Part shown: positions 27,902-35,900 of the stretch, piece after piece | Numbering within the stretch: the first letter of the stretch is position 1 | How the letters are laid out: every line of letters starts with the position of its first letter | Assembly (NCBI RefSeq): GCF_001513975.1 | Contig: NZ_KQ947987.1 | Location: 306,019-370,018, forward strand | Origin: Streptomyces curacoi | Lineage (GTDB): Bacteria > Actinomycetota > Actinomycetes > Streptomycetales > Streptomycetaceae | Direction: 5' to 3' | Length of the DNA stretch: 64,000 nucleotides | Made by a program: the position numbers and the translations under genes | Notes under the pieces: generated by a model | Database searches by the model: none | What the model was told of the DNA's origin: nothing | What the model saw: the letters and a program-made list of their open reading frames with translations, nothing else

Positions 27902-28690
27902 TCAGAACCCCGCGGCGTCCTTCGGGCGCGGGCTGGTTGCGGCCGGCGGCAGTGAGTAGGTCGGCGAGGGAGGCGGGCTCACCGGGACGGCCGGAGCGGG
28001 GTCGACGGCCGGGCCGGGCGGGGCGGGGGGCGGGGTGAGCGGAGGCGTGCTGTCGGCGACCATGTCCCGGGCCACGGCGTCGAAGTCGACGTAACCGGTG
28101 GCCTCGAGGACCGTGATGTGGTCCAGCACCGTGCTGTTGGCGTCGTCGGCGAGCTTGCGGACGAGGGAGTTGCGGGTGCTGGCCCGCACCTGGGCGACGA
28201 CGGAGAACACCTTGCCGTGCGCCAGCCGCAGGATGTTGGCGAACTGACGCTCGTACTCGACGCCTTGGGCCGAGTCCAGGGTCGCCAGCCACTCCCGCTG
28301 CTGCTCGGTCGGCTCGTTGGGCAGCTCCATGCGGAGCTTGGCGGCGACGTCACGCACCCGCTCGTCCAGGAACATGTGCCCCTCGACGAGATGCTGACCC
28401 GCGGTCCGTACGGCCTCGGTGGTCCCCTTCTGCTGCGCCTGCCGGCCGGCGGGCAGCTCCCAGAGCCCGGCCAGCCGGACCTTGGTGAGGAACTCGCGGT
28501 CGAGACCGGACAGCGGGCCGTACCCGGTCGGGACGGTCTCGGCGTTGAGCACGTCCAGACCGGTCCCGGACCGGTCCTCGTACGACCAGATCGGGAAGAT
28601 CATCGCCAGCAGCGTCGCCGTCAGGCCGGTGATGATGATCCCGGTGCCGCTGAAGATGCCTCGGCCGTTGATGGGGGGTCGCGGTCGCAT
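27902..28690 (-). CDS. DUF4142 membrane-anchored protein, 262 aa
   Basis: A signal-anchor helix (IIITGLTATLLAMIFPIW) is followed by the DUF4142 helical region: DREFLTKVRLAGLWELPAGR, then VEGHMFLDERVRDVAAKLRM and YERQFANILRLAHGKVFSVV. The family is a four-helix, ferritin-like exported domain, but I see no full metal-ligand set. The C-terminus is a Pro-rich tail, probably in the cell wall. ATG at 28690 is chosen over an upstream GTG because AGGAGG stands 5 bases before it. It lies between the TIGR04222 and DUF692 genes, all on the minus strand; the 282-base gap before the DUF692 stop shows nothing else. Confidence 0.85.
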   Translation of the reverse strand: MRPRPPINGRGIFSGTGIIITGLTATLLAMIFPIWSYEDRSGTGLDVLNAETVPTGYGPLSGLDREFLTKVRLAGLWELPAGRQAQQKGTTEAVRTAGQHLVEGHMFLDERVRDVAAKLRMELPNEPTEQQREWLATLDSAQGVEYERQFANILRLAHGKVFSVVAQVRASTRNSLVRKLADDANSTVLDHITVLEATGYVDFDAVARDMVADSTPPLTPPPAPPGPAVDPAPAVPVSPPPSPTYSLPPAATSPRPKDAAGF

Positions 28691-28972
28691 GGGTGCCTCC
28701 TGTTGCGGCACCGCACGTTAGTGCGCTTCGAGGGTTGGGTTGGCATATTACTTCGGGTGCGCCGGGGTCTACGCCAACTGCCGTACGGGAGCGAATGGTT
28801 GCAACGAGGGTGGATACGGGCGAATGGGGAGGGGGAGGGTCTGACGTTCAGGGGCAAAGGCGGGCGAATCGACTGCTCAGACCGCGCTGCGCGGCTGGGG
28901 TGTTAACCCAGGCACACTCGCGGGGCGGGAGCGCTCAGCGGCTGAACGGCACTGGGCGCACGCGGGGTGCGC

Positions 28973-30337
28973 TCACCGGCGCAGGAGGACCCGGCGCGTG
29001 GCCCGGGCCAGCCGCACCCCCGGCCGCCCCGAGCGTGGCTTCGGCCCCGACCGCTCCAGCCACCACTCCCGCAACTCCGCCCGGACCAAGGCGTCCTCCA
29101 GGCGCCCCTCGGCCAGCAGATACCCGGCGAAGTCCAGCGCGTCGCGCCGATAGCCGTCGCTCATCGGGTGCCCGTGCGCGTACGCGAGGAAGGCCCCCCG
29201 GTACCCGTCCCCGAGTATCACCGGCAGCTCCGGCGCCACCTTGGCCACGACGTCCGCCCGCTTCCCGGCGAGCGCCCGCGCCTGCACACCGAGCCGCACC
29301 CGGTCGAACCCTTCCGGCACCGGCGTCCCGGCGACGAGCGCGGACAGCAGCGCGGCCTGCGCGAGGCCGAGGCGCTGACGGGCGGGGTCGGTGAGCCCCT
29401 CCACTCCGGCCGCCCCCTGCTCCCGTACGGTCTCCCGCTCCCGAGCCCCCCGAGAGGCGCCTTCCGGGGACGCCGCTGCGGACGCTTCCGTGGCGGACGC
29501 CCTCCGCTCGGCGGACCCCTTCTCCAACGCGCCTCGAATCGCCCCCAACTCCCGCTCCAGCTCCGCCCGCTCGGGGAAGTTCTCGTCCCTCTCCAGCAGG
29601 ACCCCCGGCGGGGACACCCGGGACGCCAGGTCGGTCAGGATGTCCAGGACCGGCTGCGGGACCGGGTGGGCGTGGCTGTCGTGCCAGACGCCGTCGCGCT
29701 CGAAGCCGCCCGCGACATGGACGTACGCGATGGCCTCCAGCGGCAGTTCGGCGAGTGCCTTGGCCGCGTCCTCGCCCCGGTTGACCTGGTTGGTGTGCAG
29801 GTTGGCGACATCGATGAGCAGCCGCACCCCCGTGCGGTCGGCGAGCTCGTACAGGAACTGCCCCTCGGTCATCTCCTCGCCCGGCCAGGAGATGAGCGCG
29901 GCGATGTTCTCCACGGCGAGCGGCACGGGCAGCGCGTCCTGCGCGATGCGGACGTTCTCGCACAGCACGTCCAGGGCGTCCCGGGTGCGCGGCACGGGCA
30001 GCAGATGCCCCGCCTCCAGCCGCGGGGACGCCGTCAGCGGCCCGCCCGCGCGTACGAACGCGATGTGCTCGGTGACCAGCGGCGACCCCAGCGCCGTAAC
30101 CCGCTCCGCGAGAGCGGCCAGCCTCCCGGCGTCGGGGCGCTCCGCGCCGCCCAGGCCGAGCGAGACGCCGTGCGGGACCACGGTCACCCCGCGCTCCCGC
30201 AGCCGTACCAGCGACTCGGGCAGATGGCCCGGGCAGACGTTCTCGGCGACGGCCTCGACCCACTCGATGCCCGGCATGTTCTCCACGGCCTCCGCGATCT
30301 CCGGACGCCACCCGATCCCCGTGCCCAGTCGCACCAT
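28973..30337 (-). CDS. DUF692 (MNIO/MbnB-like) protein with extra C-terminal domain
   Basis: A 454-residue protein. The first 290 residues form a DUF692 TIM-barrel of the multinuclear non-heme iron oxidase family: [86 protein letters not shown]. Candidate metal ligands are His56, His91, Glu143, Asp176, His181, His207, Asp220 and Glu249. After a low-complexity linker (about 265-300) a helical domain follows ([20 protein letters not shown], then [20 protein letters not shown]), reminiscent of the separate partner proteins of MbnB. Known members modify Cys or Asp in ribosomal peptides; no precursor gene is evident here. Start at 30337 follows GAGGAGGGG. Confidence 0.85.
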   Translation of the reverse strand: MVRLGTGIGWRPEIAEAVENMPGIEWVEAVAENVCPGHLPESLVRLRERGVTVVPHGVSLGLGGAERPDAGRLAALAERVTALGSPLVTEHIAFVRAGGPLTASPRLEAGHLLPVPRTRDALDVLCENVRIAQDALPVPLAVENIAALISWPGEEMTEGQFLYELADRTGVRLLIDVANLHTNQVNRGEDAAKALAELPLEAIAYVHVAGGFERDGVWHDSHAHPVPQPVLDILTDLASRVSPPGVLLERDENFPERAELERELGAIRGALEKGSAERRASATEASAAASPEGASRGARERETVREQGAAGVEGLTDPARQRLGLAQAALLSALVAGTPVPEGFDRVRLGVQARALAGKRADVVAKVAPELPVILGDGYRGAFLAYAHGHPMSDGYRRDALDFAGYLLAEGRLEDALVRAELREWWLERSGPKPRSGRPGVRLARATRRVLLRR

Positions 30338-30532
30338 CGTCCCCTCCTCGGCCTCTTCCGTACCCGCTGTCCCGTCTCCTCGGACGTGTCGGACGTGACG
30401 GGGGTATGGCCCCGCGGGCCCCGCCCGAACCCCTGGGCGGACACCTTCAGAGCAACATTTGAGGTTGGGAACCGCGCCCCGCACACCGTGAACGGCCGCC
30501 GTAAGGTCGTACGCGCGGGAGGCCGGGGATGT

Positions 30533-31285
30533 TCAGACGCGGGGCGTCTGCCGCAGCGCGGGATGGTCGGCGACGACGGTGCACGACCCGGGAGCGATCT
30601 CGGTGAACCCGGCGTCACGCACCAACGGCAGCCCGCTGCCGGTGAGTTCACCCCAGCGCCCCGGGGCCGCGGTCCGCACGGCGAGCGGGAAACCGGCGTC
30701 GCGCCAGGCGGCCTTCTCCTCCTCCGACAGCTCCCACCAGGCCAGCTGTGCCCCGTGCCCCGCCTGCGCCATCGCCTTGCCGGCCGACATGTCGACATCC
30801 GGGTTCAGCCAGAGCACGGGCGCCGACGAGTCGGCTTCCGCGGGCGGCTCCGGATCGTCGAGGTCGGTACCGGACACCTGGAGCCGGGCGAGATCCTTGG
30901 GCCACCCGTCCAGGGGCACGGGCGGAAACACCCGTACCTCCGCCGACTTGCCGGTGACCGTGATCCCCGGCAGTGCCTCCGCCCGGTGCCACTCGGCTCC
31001 CCGAGCCCGCCGTACGACCTTGCGGATACGGGCGTCCTGCCAGTCCCGGACGGCCTGGGCCCATTCCCCGTCACCGATGGACCGCTCGTCGCTCAGCATG
31101 ACCAGCACCGCACGGGCGGCGGTCTCCAGGGCGTCCGTACGGGCCGGCGGAGCGGCCCGCTCGATGCGGACGACGAGCGGCAGGACGAACTGGGGTGCCC
31201 CGTCGCGCGTCGAGGGCTCGGTACGAAAGGGGCTGTCGCCGGGAACGGTCGGATCACTGGTCACGTCCTCCAGTCTGCCAGGCAC
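30533..31285 (-). CDS. Peptidyl-tRNA hydrolase, Pth2-like
   Basis: A 250-residue protein. The C-terminal half holds the Pth2-type core with the conserved lysine and glycine segment MSAGKAMAQAGHGAQLAWWE, the central EEEKAAWRDAGFPLAVRTA and the closing PGSCTVVADHPAL. The N-terminal half starts with a similar strand (APQFVLPLVVRIERAAPPAR) and may be a diverged partial duplication. Pth2 enzymes free tRNA from stalled peptidyl-tRNA; in Streptomyces this is a second enzyme beside the usual Pth1. The GTG at 31285 has GAGGG 5 bases upstream; a second GTG at 31264 is possible. Tandem repeats stand directly upstream. Confidence 0.82.
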   Translation of the reverse strand: MPGRLEDVTSDPTVPGDSPFRTEPSTRDGAPQFVLPLVVRIERAAPPARTDALETAARAVLVMLSDERSIGDGEWAQAVRDWQDARIRKVVRRARGAEWHRAEALPGITVTGKSAEVRVFPPVPLDGWPKDLARLQVSGTDLDDPEPPAEADSSAPVLWLNPDVDMSAGKAMAQAGHGAQLAWWELSEEEKAAWRDAGFPLAVRTAAPGRWGELTGSGLPLVRDAGFTEIAPGSCTVVADHPALRQTPRV

Positions 31286-31288
31286 AAG

Positions 31289-31339
31289 ATCCCTCTCACG
31301 GCGGGATCCGTCTCACGGCGGGATCCGTCTCACGGCGGG
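31289..31339. repeat. Three tandem 17-bp repeats in a divergent promoter gap
   Basis: ATCCGTCTCACGGCGGG occurs at 31306-31322 and 31323-31339, and with one change (ATCCCTCTCACGGCGGG) at 31289-31305. The copies fill nearly all of the 67-base gap between the Pth2-like start (31285, minus) and the ABC ATPase start (31353, plus), placing them over both promoters or ribosome binding sites. They could be an iterated regulator site. Confidence 0.9.
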
Positions 31340-31352
31340 AGAGGATGGGCCC

Positions 31353-32231
31353 ATGCAACGCGATCTTCGTCTGCACAACGTGGGCCGCCGCTACGGCCTG
31401 CGCGGGCCCTGGGTGTTACGCGGCGTCCACCTCACCGTGCCGCCGGGCACGCTGATCCGCGTGGAAGGCGCCAACGGCACCGGCAAATCCACCCTGCTCC
31501 GCCTCCTCGCCCGCTTGGACGCCCCCTCGGAAGGCCGCATCACCGGCCGCCCCCGCACCGCGTACGTTCCCGAACGTTTCCCCACCGCCCTGCCCTTCAC
31601 CGCCCTCGGCTACCTGACCCACCTCGGCACGGTCCACGGCCTGTCCCGGCCGGCGGCCACCCGAGCCGCCCACGAGCACCTGGACCGTTTCGGCGCCACC
31701 GCCCACGCCCGTACCCCGATGGCCCAGCTGTCGAAGGGCAGCAGCCAGAAGGTCGCCGTCGCGCAGGCCCTGCTCGCCGACCCGGAGCTGCTCGTCCTCG
31801 ACGAGGCGTGGACCGGCCTGGACGCCGCCGCCCGCGCCGAACTGGAACGTGCCGTCGCCGAACGCACCGCCGCCGGCACCGCGGTGGTCTTCGTCGACCA
31901 CGACCCGCGCCGCCTCGCGGGGGCGCCCGACGCGACGTACACCGTGCACGCCGGCGGCCTCGACCGCCGGACCGGGCAGGAGAGCGCGCCGCCCACCGGC
32001 CCGCACACGACCGTCGTCGTCCAGGGACCGCGCGGCGCGGGCCTGCCCGCCGAGGCGACCCGCATCGCGACGAGAACGGACGAACCCACCCCCGGCATCC
32101 ACCGGCTGACCGTCCCCGCCTCCCACTCGGACATCGTCCTGCGCGCCCTGCTGACGGCCCGCCCGCCCTGGCACGTGGTGAGCGTGAGCCAGGAGACACC
32201 CGACCCTTCCGAAGCCGAGAGCCGCCGATGA
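31353..32231 (+). CDS. ABC transporter ATP-binding protein
   Basis: The 292-residue ATPase has Walker A VEGANGTGKSTLLRLLARL, the signature MAQLSKGSSQKVAVAQALLA, and Walker B LLVLDEAWTGLDAAARAEL followed by the switch His (VFVDHD). A 75-residue C-terminal extension follows the nucleotide-binding domain. It couples by a 4-base ATGA overlap to a 223-residue membrane protein, so the pair should form a small two-component ABC exporter. Substrate unknown. ATG at 31353 is preceded by GGGAGAGG at 8 bases; a nearer out-of-frame ATG at 31345 is ignored. Confidence 0.9.
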   Translation: MQRDLRLHNVGRRYGLRGPWVLRGVHLTVPPGTLIRVEGANGTGKSTLLRLLARLDAPSEGRITGRPRTAYVPERFPTALPFTALGYLTHLGTVHGLSRPAATRAAHEHLDRFGATAHARTPMAQLSKGSSQKVAVAQALLADPELLVLDEAWTGLDAAARAELERAVAERTAAGTAVVFVDHDPRRLAGAPDATYTVHAGGLDRRTGQESAPPTGPHTTVVVQGPRGAGLPAEATRIATRTDEPTPGIHRLTVPASHSDIVLRALLTARPPWHVVSVSQETPDPSEAESRR

Positions 32232-32899
32232 CCGCCCTCCTCTGCTACCAGGCCGCGCTGCTGCTCCGCTCGCAGCGCTGGCTGCCGCCGTTCATCCTGT
32301 ACGCCGTCTTCCTCGCCGTCGGCGTGCAGGGCGGCCAGCCCATCCTCGACTCGCTCGGCTACGCGGCCGCGGCCCTGCTGCCGGTCGCCGCCTGGCTGGT
32401 GCGGATCTGCGTCACCAACGAACCGCCGGCCGCCCGCAGCTGTGTGTCCGCGGCGGTCGGACCGGGGCGGGCGCACCTCGCCGCGCTGCTGGTGGCGCTG
32501 GGCGCGGCGGCGATGCTCGGTACGGTGACGATCGTCGTCGTCACGCTGGTCAGCGACCCGGCCAGTGCCGACCACCAGACCCGGGTGCCACGGCTGCCGG
32601 CGGGTGCCGCGGGCCTGCTCGCCGCGCTGGCCTGTGCGCTGCTCGGCACGGCCGTCGGTGCCCTCACCACCTGGCCGCTGCTGCGCTCGACCGGCCGCGC
32701 GGTCCCCGCGATGCTGCTCGCGGCGCTGCTGTCCGTGGTGGTGACCGGCTCCCCGGCCCAGGCGGCGGTCAGCGGCCTGGTCACCGGCTCCCGCTCGGGC
32801 ACGGTCCCGCTGCCCGTCCTGCCCCTGGCGGCGGCAGCCCTGCTCACGGCGGCGGCGATCGCGGCCGCCTGCGCGCTCACCTCGCGCAGATCACCCTGA
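32228..32899 (+). CDS. ABC exporter membrane subunit, 223 aa
   Basis: A very hydrophobic protein with about six transmembrane helices (PPFILYAVFLAVGVQ, GYAAAALLPVAAWLVRI, LAALLVALGAAAMLGTVTIV and more) and hardly any soluble loop. No recognised family motif. It overlaps the ATPase gene by 4 bases and therefore is its permease partner. Its 3' end overlaps the convergent zinc-ribbon gene by 9 bases. Confidence 0.85.
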   Translation: MTALLCYQAALLLRSQRWLPPFILYAVFLAVGVQGGQPILDSLGYAAAALLPVAAWLVRICVTNEPPAARSCVSAAVGPGRAHLAALLVALGAAAMLGTVTIVVVTLVSDPASADHQTRVPRLPAGAAGLLAALACALLGTAVGALTTWPLLRSTGRAVPAMLLAALLSVVVTGSPAQAAVSGLVTGSRSGTVPLPVLPLAAAALLTAAAIAAACALTSRRSP

Positions 32900-33064
32900 G
32901 CAGGCCGTGCGCTGCGCCTCCTGCCACTCGCACACCGGGCAGAGCGTGATCCCCTTGTACGACTCCGGGTACTCCGTCGGCTCCCGGCACAGCACGCACT
33001 CCGCGTACGGCGGCCCGTCAGCCCTGGGCGGCCTGGTCGCGTCGATCAGGCAGTAGTCGGTCAT
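32891..33064 (-). CDS. Tiny zinc-ribbon protein, 57 aa
   Basis: Two CxxC knuckles, CVLC (Cys23, Cys26) and CPVC (Cys42, Cys45), with a spacer of 15 residues, are the plan of a zinc ribbon. The start ATG at 33064 is preferred because GAGGA lies 7-8 bases upstream; an ATG at 33082 would add six residues. The protein is probably a nucleic-acid or protein adaptor; no function can be named. It overlaps the end of the permease gene by 9 bases and is followed on the left by that convergent operon. Confidence 0.7.
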   Translation of the reverse strand: MTDYCLIDATRPPRADGPPYAECVLCREPTEYPESYKGITLCPVCEWQEAQRTACSG

Positions 33065-33100
33065 GGGCTGTTCCTCGCTCATACCTTCAGCGTACGAGCC

Positions 33101-33967
33101 TCACAGCCGGCTGCTCGCGGCCCCGATCAGCTCGGACACCTTCACGAACCGGAAGCCCTTCGCGCGCAGTGCCGGCACGATCGTCCGGACCGCCCGTTCG
33201 GTCGTCGGAGCGGCACTGAGCGTGCAGTGCAGGACGACCACCGACCCCGGCCGCACCCCGTCCAGCACCTCCCGGGCCACCGCGTCGGCGTCCGTCGCGA
33301 ACGCGTCCCCGCTCACCACGTCCCACTGCACGGCCGTGACCCCGACCGGGGTCAGCGCCTTCAGGGCGCGCCGGTCGTAGCAGCCGCCGGGAAACCGGAA
33401 GTACGGCATCGGATCCCGTACGCCCACTTTCCGGAACACGGCGTAGGCCCGTTCCACGTCCGCCCGCATCCGCTCCTCGTCGAGGGTCGGCAGCCCGTAG
33501 CAGTCGTCGGTGAAGGCGTAGTGGCTGTACGAGTGGTTGGCGACCTCGAACAGCGGGTGCCGCCCGATGGCCCGGGCCTGCACCGGATACTCCTCGGCCC
33601 ACCGTCCCGTCATGAACACGGTCGCCGGCACCTTCAGCTCCCGCAGAGCCGCGACCAGCCCCGGGTTGTCGAACCGCTCCCCCCGCGCCGCCCGCGTCCC
33701 CTGGTCGGCGGTCATGTCGGCATCGAAGGTGAGCGCGACGGTCTTGTCCCGGGCCCGGGGGCCGTGCTCGAAGACAGGGGTCAGACCGGCGGGCCCGGGG
33801 GCGAGCGTCGGCGGCTCGGCGGCCGGGGAGACCGGGGAGGCGGCGGAGGCGCTGGGCGCGGGATGAGGAGCACGGGTCGCCTCGGGCGCCGTGCACCCGG
33901 CGAGCGCGCCGAGGGCGGCTCCCAGGGCACAGGCGGCGGCGGTGACGCGTCGTACAAGAGTGATCAC
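33101..33967 (-). CDS. Polysaccharide deacetylase (NodB domain) lipoprotein
   Basis: The 288-residue exported enzyme has a signal peptide with lipobox (ALGALAGCTAPEA). The NodB domain begins with KTVALTFDADMTADQGTR (catalytic/metal Asp pair), the metal histidines are in FEVANHSYSHYAF, and the third motif is PYFRFPGGCYDRRALKAL. The final motif VVLHCTLS supplies the last catalytic His. It would remove acetyl or similar groups from cell-wall or exopolysaccharide sugars outside the membrane. Start is a GTG at 33967. It marks the left border of the lower-GC insert at 34059-36666. Confidence 0.9.
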   Translation of the reverse strand: MITLVRRVTAAACALGAALGALAGCTAPEATRAPHPAPSASAASPVSPAAEPPTLAPGPAGLTPVFEHGPRARDKTVALTFDADMTADQGTRAARGERFDNPGLVAALRELKVPATVFMTGRWAEEYPVQARAIGRHPLFEVANHSYSHYAFTDDCYGLPTLDEERMRADVERAYAVFRKVGVRDPMPYFRFPGGCYDRRALKALTPVGVTAVQWDVVSGDAFATDADAVAREVLDGVRPGSVVVLHCTLSAAPTTERAVRTIVPALRAKGFRFVKVSELIGAASSRL

Positions 33968-34058
33968 CGAACGAACATATGAGGATCAAATGGTTATTTC
34001 GGTGGATCAGCGGGTGTGCCGGGCCGGTGTCACCCGCCCGGCACATGCGCGGCCTCTC

Positions 34059-35081
34059 TCACCACTTCCAGGCGAAACCGACGGACGTCTCCTCGATGAA
34101 GGGAACGTAGTGCCGGACGGTGCCGTTCTGAGGGGTCATTTCCTTCCGCTGGACCGGCACACCGCCCAGGTGGTCGTCCCAAACGCACCACCACACGACG
34201 CGCGGCGTTCTCTTCGCGGGAAACACCACCGCCAGATCGACGTGCTCCGTGCGCGCGAAGGCGGCCCGTCGCACTTCTGTCGCGGGGAAGGCCGGTTCCT
34301 GGACGAAGTGAGTCCGGTACTCCAGGGCGGTGGTCTGGGATTTCAACAGGGGAGGCGTGAGGATGATCTCGCGCCCGACCATGCCGCCGCCGTAGACGTG
34401 TTGCAGGCCCGGCGTTCCTCCGTGCAGCACCTCGATGTCGGACGCCTGCGGTTCGTGATTGAACATATAGAGATCCACCCCGTCCTCGATCGCACGGATG
34501 GTGTGGAAGGTGTTGCGGAGCTTCAGCGCCCCTGACTCGTCCAGGAAGTACCGCTCCACCAGGCTGACGGTTCGATGGCGCTGCCTGCTGGCCATCTTCC
34601 GGCGTCGGCGTAACGTGTGCGCGATACCGGGAGTGGATCCCAACTCCGCTGCGTAGGTGGCCCACAAGTGGTCGGTGTCACCGCTGTCCATGTCGAAGGC
34701 GTTGATGATCCACTTGAGCGTTTCCGCGGATATCGCAGTTCCGTTGAGGGCCCGGGACACCCTGTCCTTGAGGGTCCGCTGGAGCGATGTCTCGCTTTCA
34801 CTCCGTTCCCCCGATTCCCAGAGATGCAAAGTGATGACGCGCGCGACCGCTGACTGACTGAGGCCTCCCCGGACACGCCCGGTCTTGCCGAGCCACAGCC
34901 GTTGATAGCGTGGCTTCGTCGCGAGGAGGTGCTGGAGCAGTTCTCCAGTGGCAGGAAAACTTCGTCCCCTTGAAGCCGACACCGATGACCTCCAAGCCTG
35001 TCCGCGGACAGTAGCTCCCTGGTAGTCCCCGCCCTGACTCACGGCTTCGAGTATGTGGCTTCCCAGCAGCGGCTTCTGCAC
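34059..35081 (-). CDS. HTH-domain protein with actinobacterial C-terminal sensor-like domain
   Basis: About 340 residues; the start is uncertain (GTG at 35081, no clear ribosome site). The middle part has helix-turn-helix-like helices (GGLSQSAVARVITLHLWESG, then SRALNGTAISAETLKWIINA) followed by DTDHLWATYAAELG. The C-terminal 180 residues (VERYFLDESGALKLRNTFHT, LYMFNHEP, VVWWCVWDDHLGG, ETSVGFAWKW) are a beta-rich domain common in XRE-type proteins of actinomycetes, whose ligand is unknown. It diverges from the two-gene cassette at 35205-36666, with a palindrome between, so it is the likely regulator of the cassette. GC content is lower than in flanking genes. Confidence 0.7.
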   Translation of the reverse strand: MQKPLLGSHILEAVSQGGDYQGATVRGQAWRSSVSASRGRSFPATGELLQHLLATKPRYQRLWLGKTGRVRGGLSQSAVARVITLHLWESGERSESETSLQRTLKDRVSRALNGTAISAETLKWIINAFDMDSGDTDHLWATYAAELGSTPGIAHTLRRRRKMASRQRHRTVSLVERYFLDESGALKLRNTFHTIRAIEDGVDLYMFNHEPQASDIEVLHGGTPGLQHVYGGGMVGREIILTPPLLKSQTTALEYRTHFVQEPAFPATEVRRAAFARTEHVDLAVVFPAKRTPRVVWWCVWDDHLGGVPVQRKEMTPQNGTVRHYVPFIEETSVGFAWKW

Positions 35082-35117
35082 TTCGACGCTTTTCGCACGG
35101 TCTGTGCGACATAAGCG

Positions 35118-35131
35118 CGACACCGCTGTCG
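35118..35131. promoter_or_regulatory. Inverted repeat between the divergent HTH gene and cassette
   Basis: CGACACCGCTGTCG has arms CGACA/TGTCG around four bases. It lies in the 123-base gap between the HTH-gene start (35081, minus) and the cassette start (35205, plus), where an autoregulating repressor would bind. Confidence 0.5.
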
Positions 35132-35204
35132 TGAAGTTGTGCTCGGCGCGCCGAACCGTCAGGGAGGGCCGGCGCGTAACGAACGCAACGGAGGAGAAGA
35201 GCCC

Positions 35205-35900
35205 GTGAGCGACAAGGACACCAGGGGAGCCGACACCGCGCCGGAGCACATGACCGCCGGAGAGGAGGCGGACGGCTCGGACCCCGTGCGCGACAGCGCC
35301 GGCGGTACCGCAGCGCGCGCGGACCTGCTCGCCATGCACGCAGCCCTCACCGCTTTGGAACCGCTCGACCGCAAAGGACGTACACGTGTCCTTGTGTGGC
35401 TGGCGGACGCTTTGGAAGTGGAAGCGGCGCCACGTGCCGTGGGCCGAGCGGAGCAGGCTGTCCCGGCCGCCCGAACCAGTTCCGCGGTGACCGCGGTGAT
35501 CGCCGCCGAGGAAGAGGTGCCGAGTCCTCGTGAGTTCGTCAGCCGGAAGCGACCGGCCTCGAACGTGGAACGCGTGGCGTGTCTGGCGTATTACCTGGGC
35601 CGCTACCGCAGTACGCCGCATTTCAGGACGCCGGACATCGTCGACCTGAATACGGAGTCCGCAGGTCCCAAGTTCGGTAACCCTTCGCGTGACGTGGACA
35701 ACGCGGACAGGGGGAGCGGATTTCTCGTCACTGCCGGGAAGGGAACGAAGCAGCTCTCGACGCGAGGCGAAGCGCTGGTCGAGGCCCTGCCGGACAGGGA
35801 GGCGGTGAAGGCAGCCCTGCGTGAGCATCCGTACCGGCCACGCAAGCGCGGCCCCGGCAACAAGAAGCCACAGGGGAACGGTGGCGAGAGCGGTGAGTGA
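35205..35900 (+). CDS. Cassette gene 1: helical DNA/partner-binding-like protein, 231 aa
   Basis: Not a family I can name. After an acidic tail of 40 residues a short helical block follows (LLAMHAALTALEPLDRKGRT, then RVLVWLADALEV), which resembles the start of a widespread group of small proteins with a C-terminal winged-helix-like part. That part here is EFVSRKRPASNVERVACLAY through PHFRTPDIVDLNTE to GKGTKQLSTRGEALVEALP, ending in a basic tail (RPRKRGPGNKKPQG). GTG at 35205 has GGAGGAG 8 bases upstream. It overlaps the HEPN-like gene by 20 bases, so the two are translated together and probably act together. Confidence 0.7.
   Translation: MSDKDTRGADTAPEHMTAGEEADGSDPVRDSAGGTAARADLLAMHAALTALEPLDRKGRTRVLVWLADALEVEAAPRAVGRAEQAVPAARTSSAVTAVIAAEEEVPSPREFVSRKRPASNVERVACLAYYLGRYRSTPHFRTPDIVDLNTESAGPKFGNPSRDVDNADRGSGFLVTAGKGTKQLSTRGEALVEALPDREAVKAALREHPYRPRKRGPGNKKPQGNGGESGE

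Noticed and set aside
28967..32227. Plus-strand open frame of 1310 codons ending in the ABC membrane subunit
   Set aside because: Only the last 223 codons are protein-like; the rest is antisense to the DUF692 and Pth2-like genes and is Arg/Pro-rich, as expected for shadow frames at high GC.
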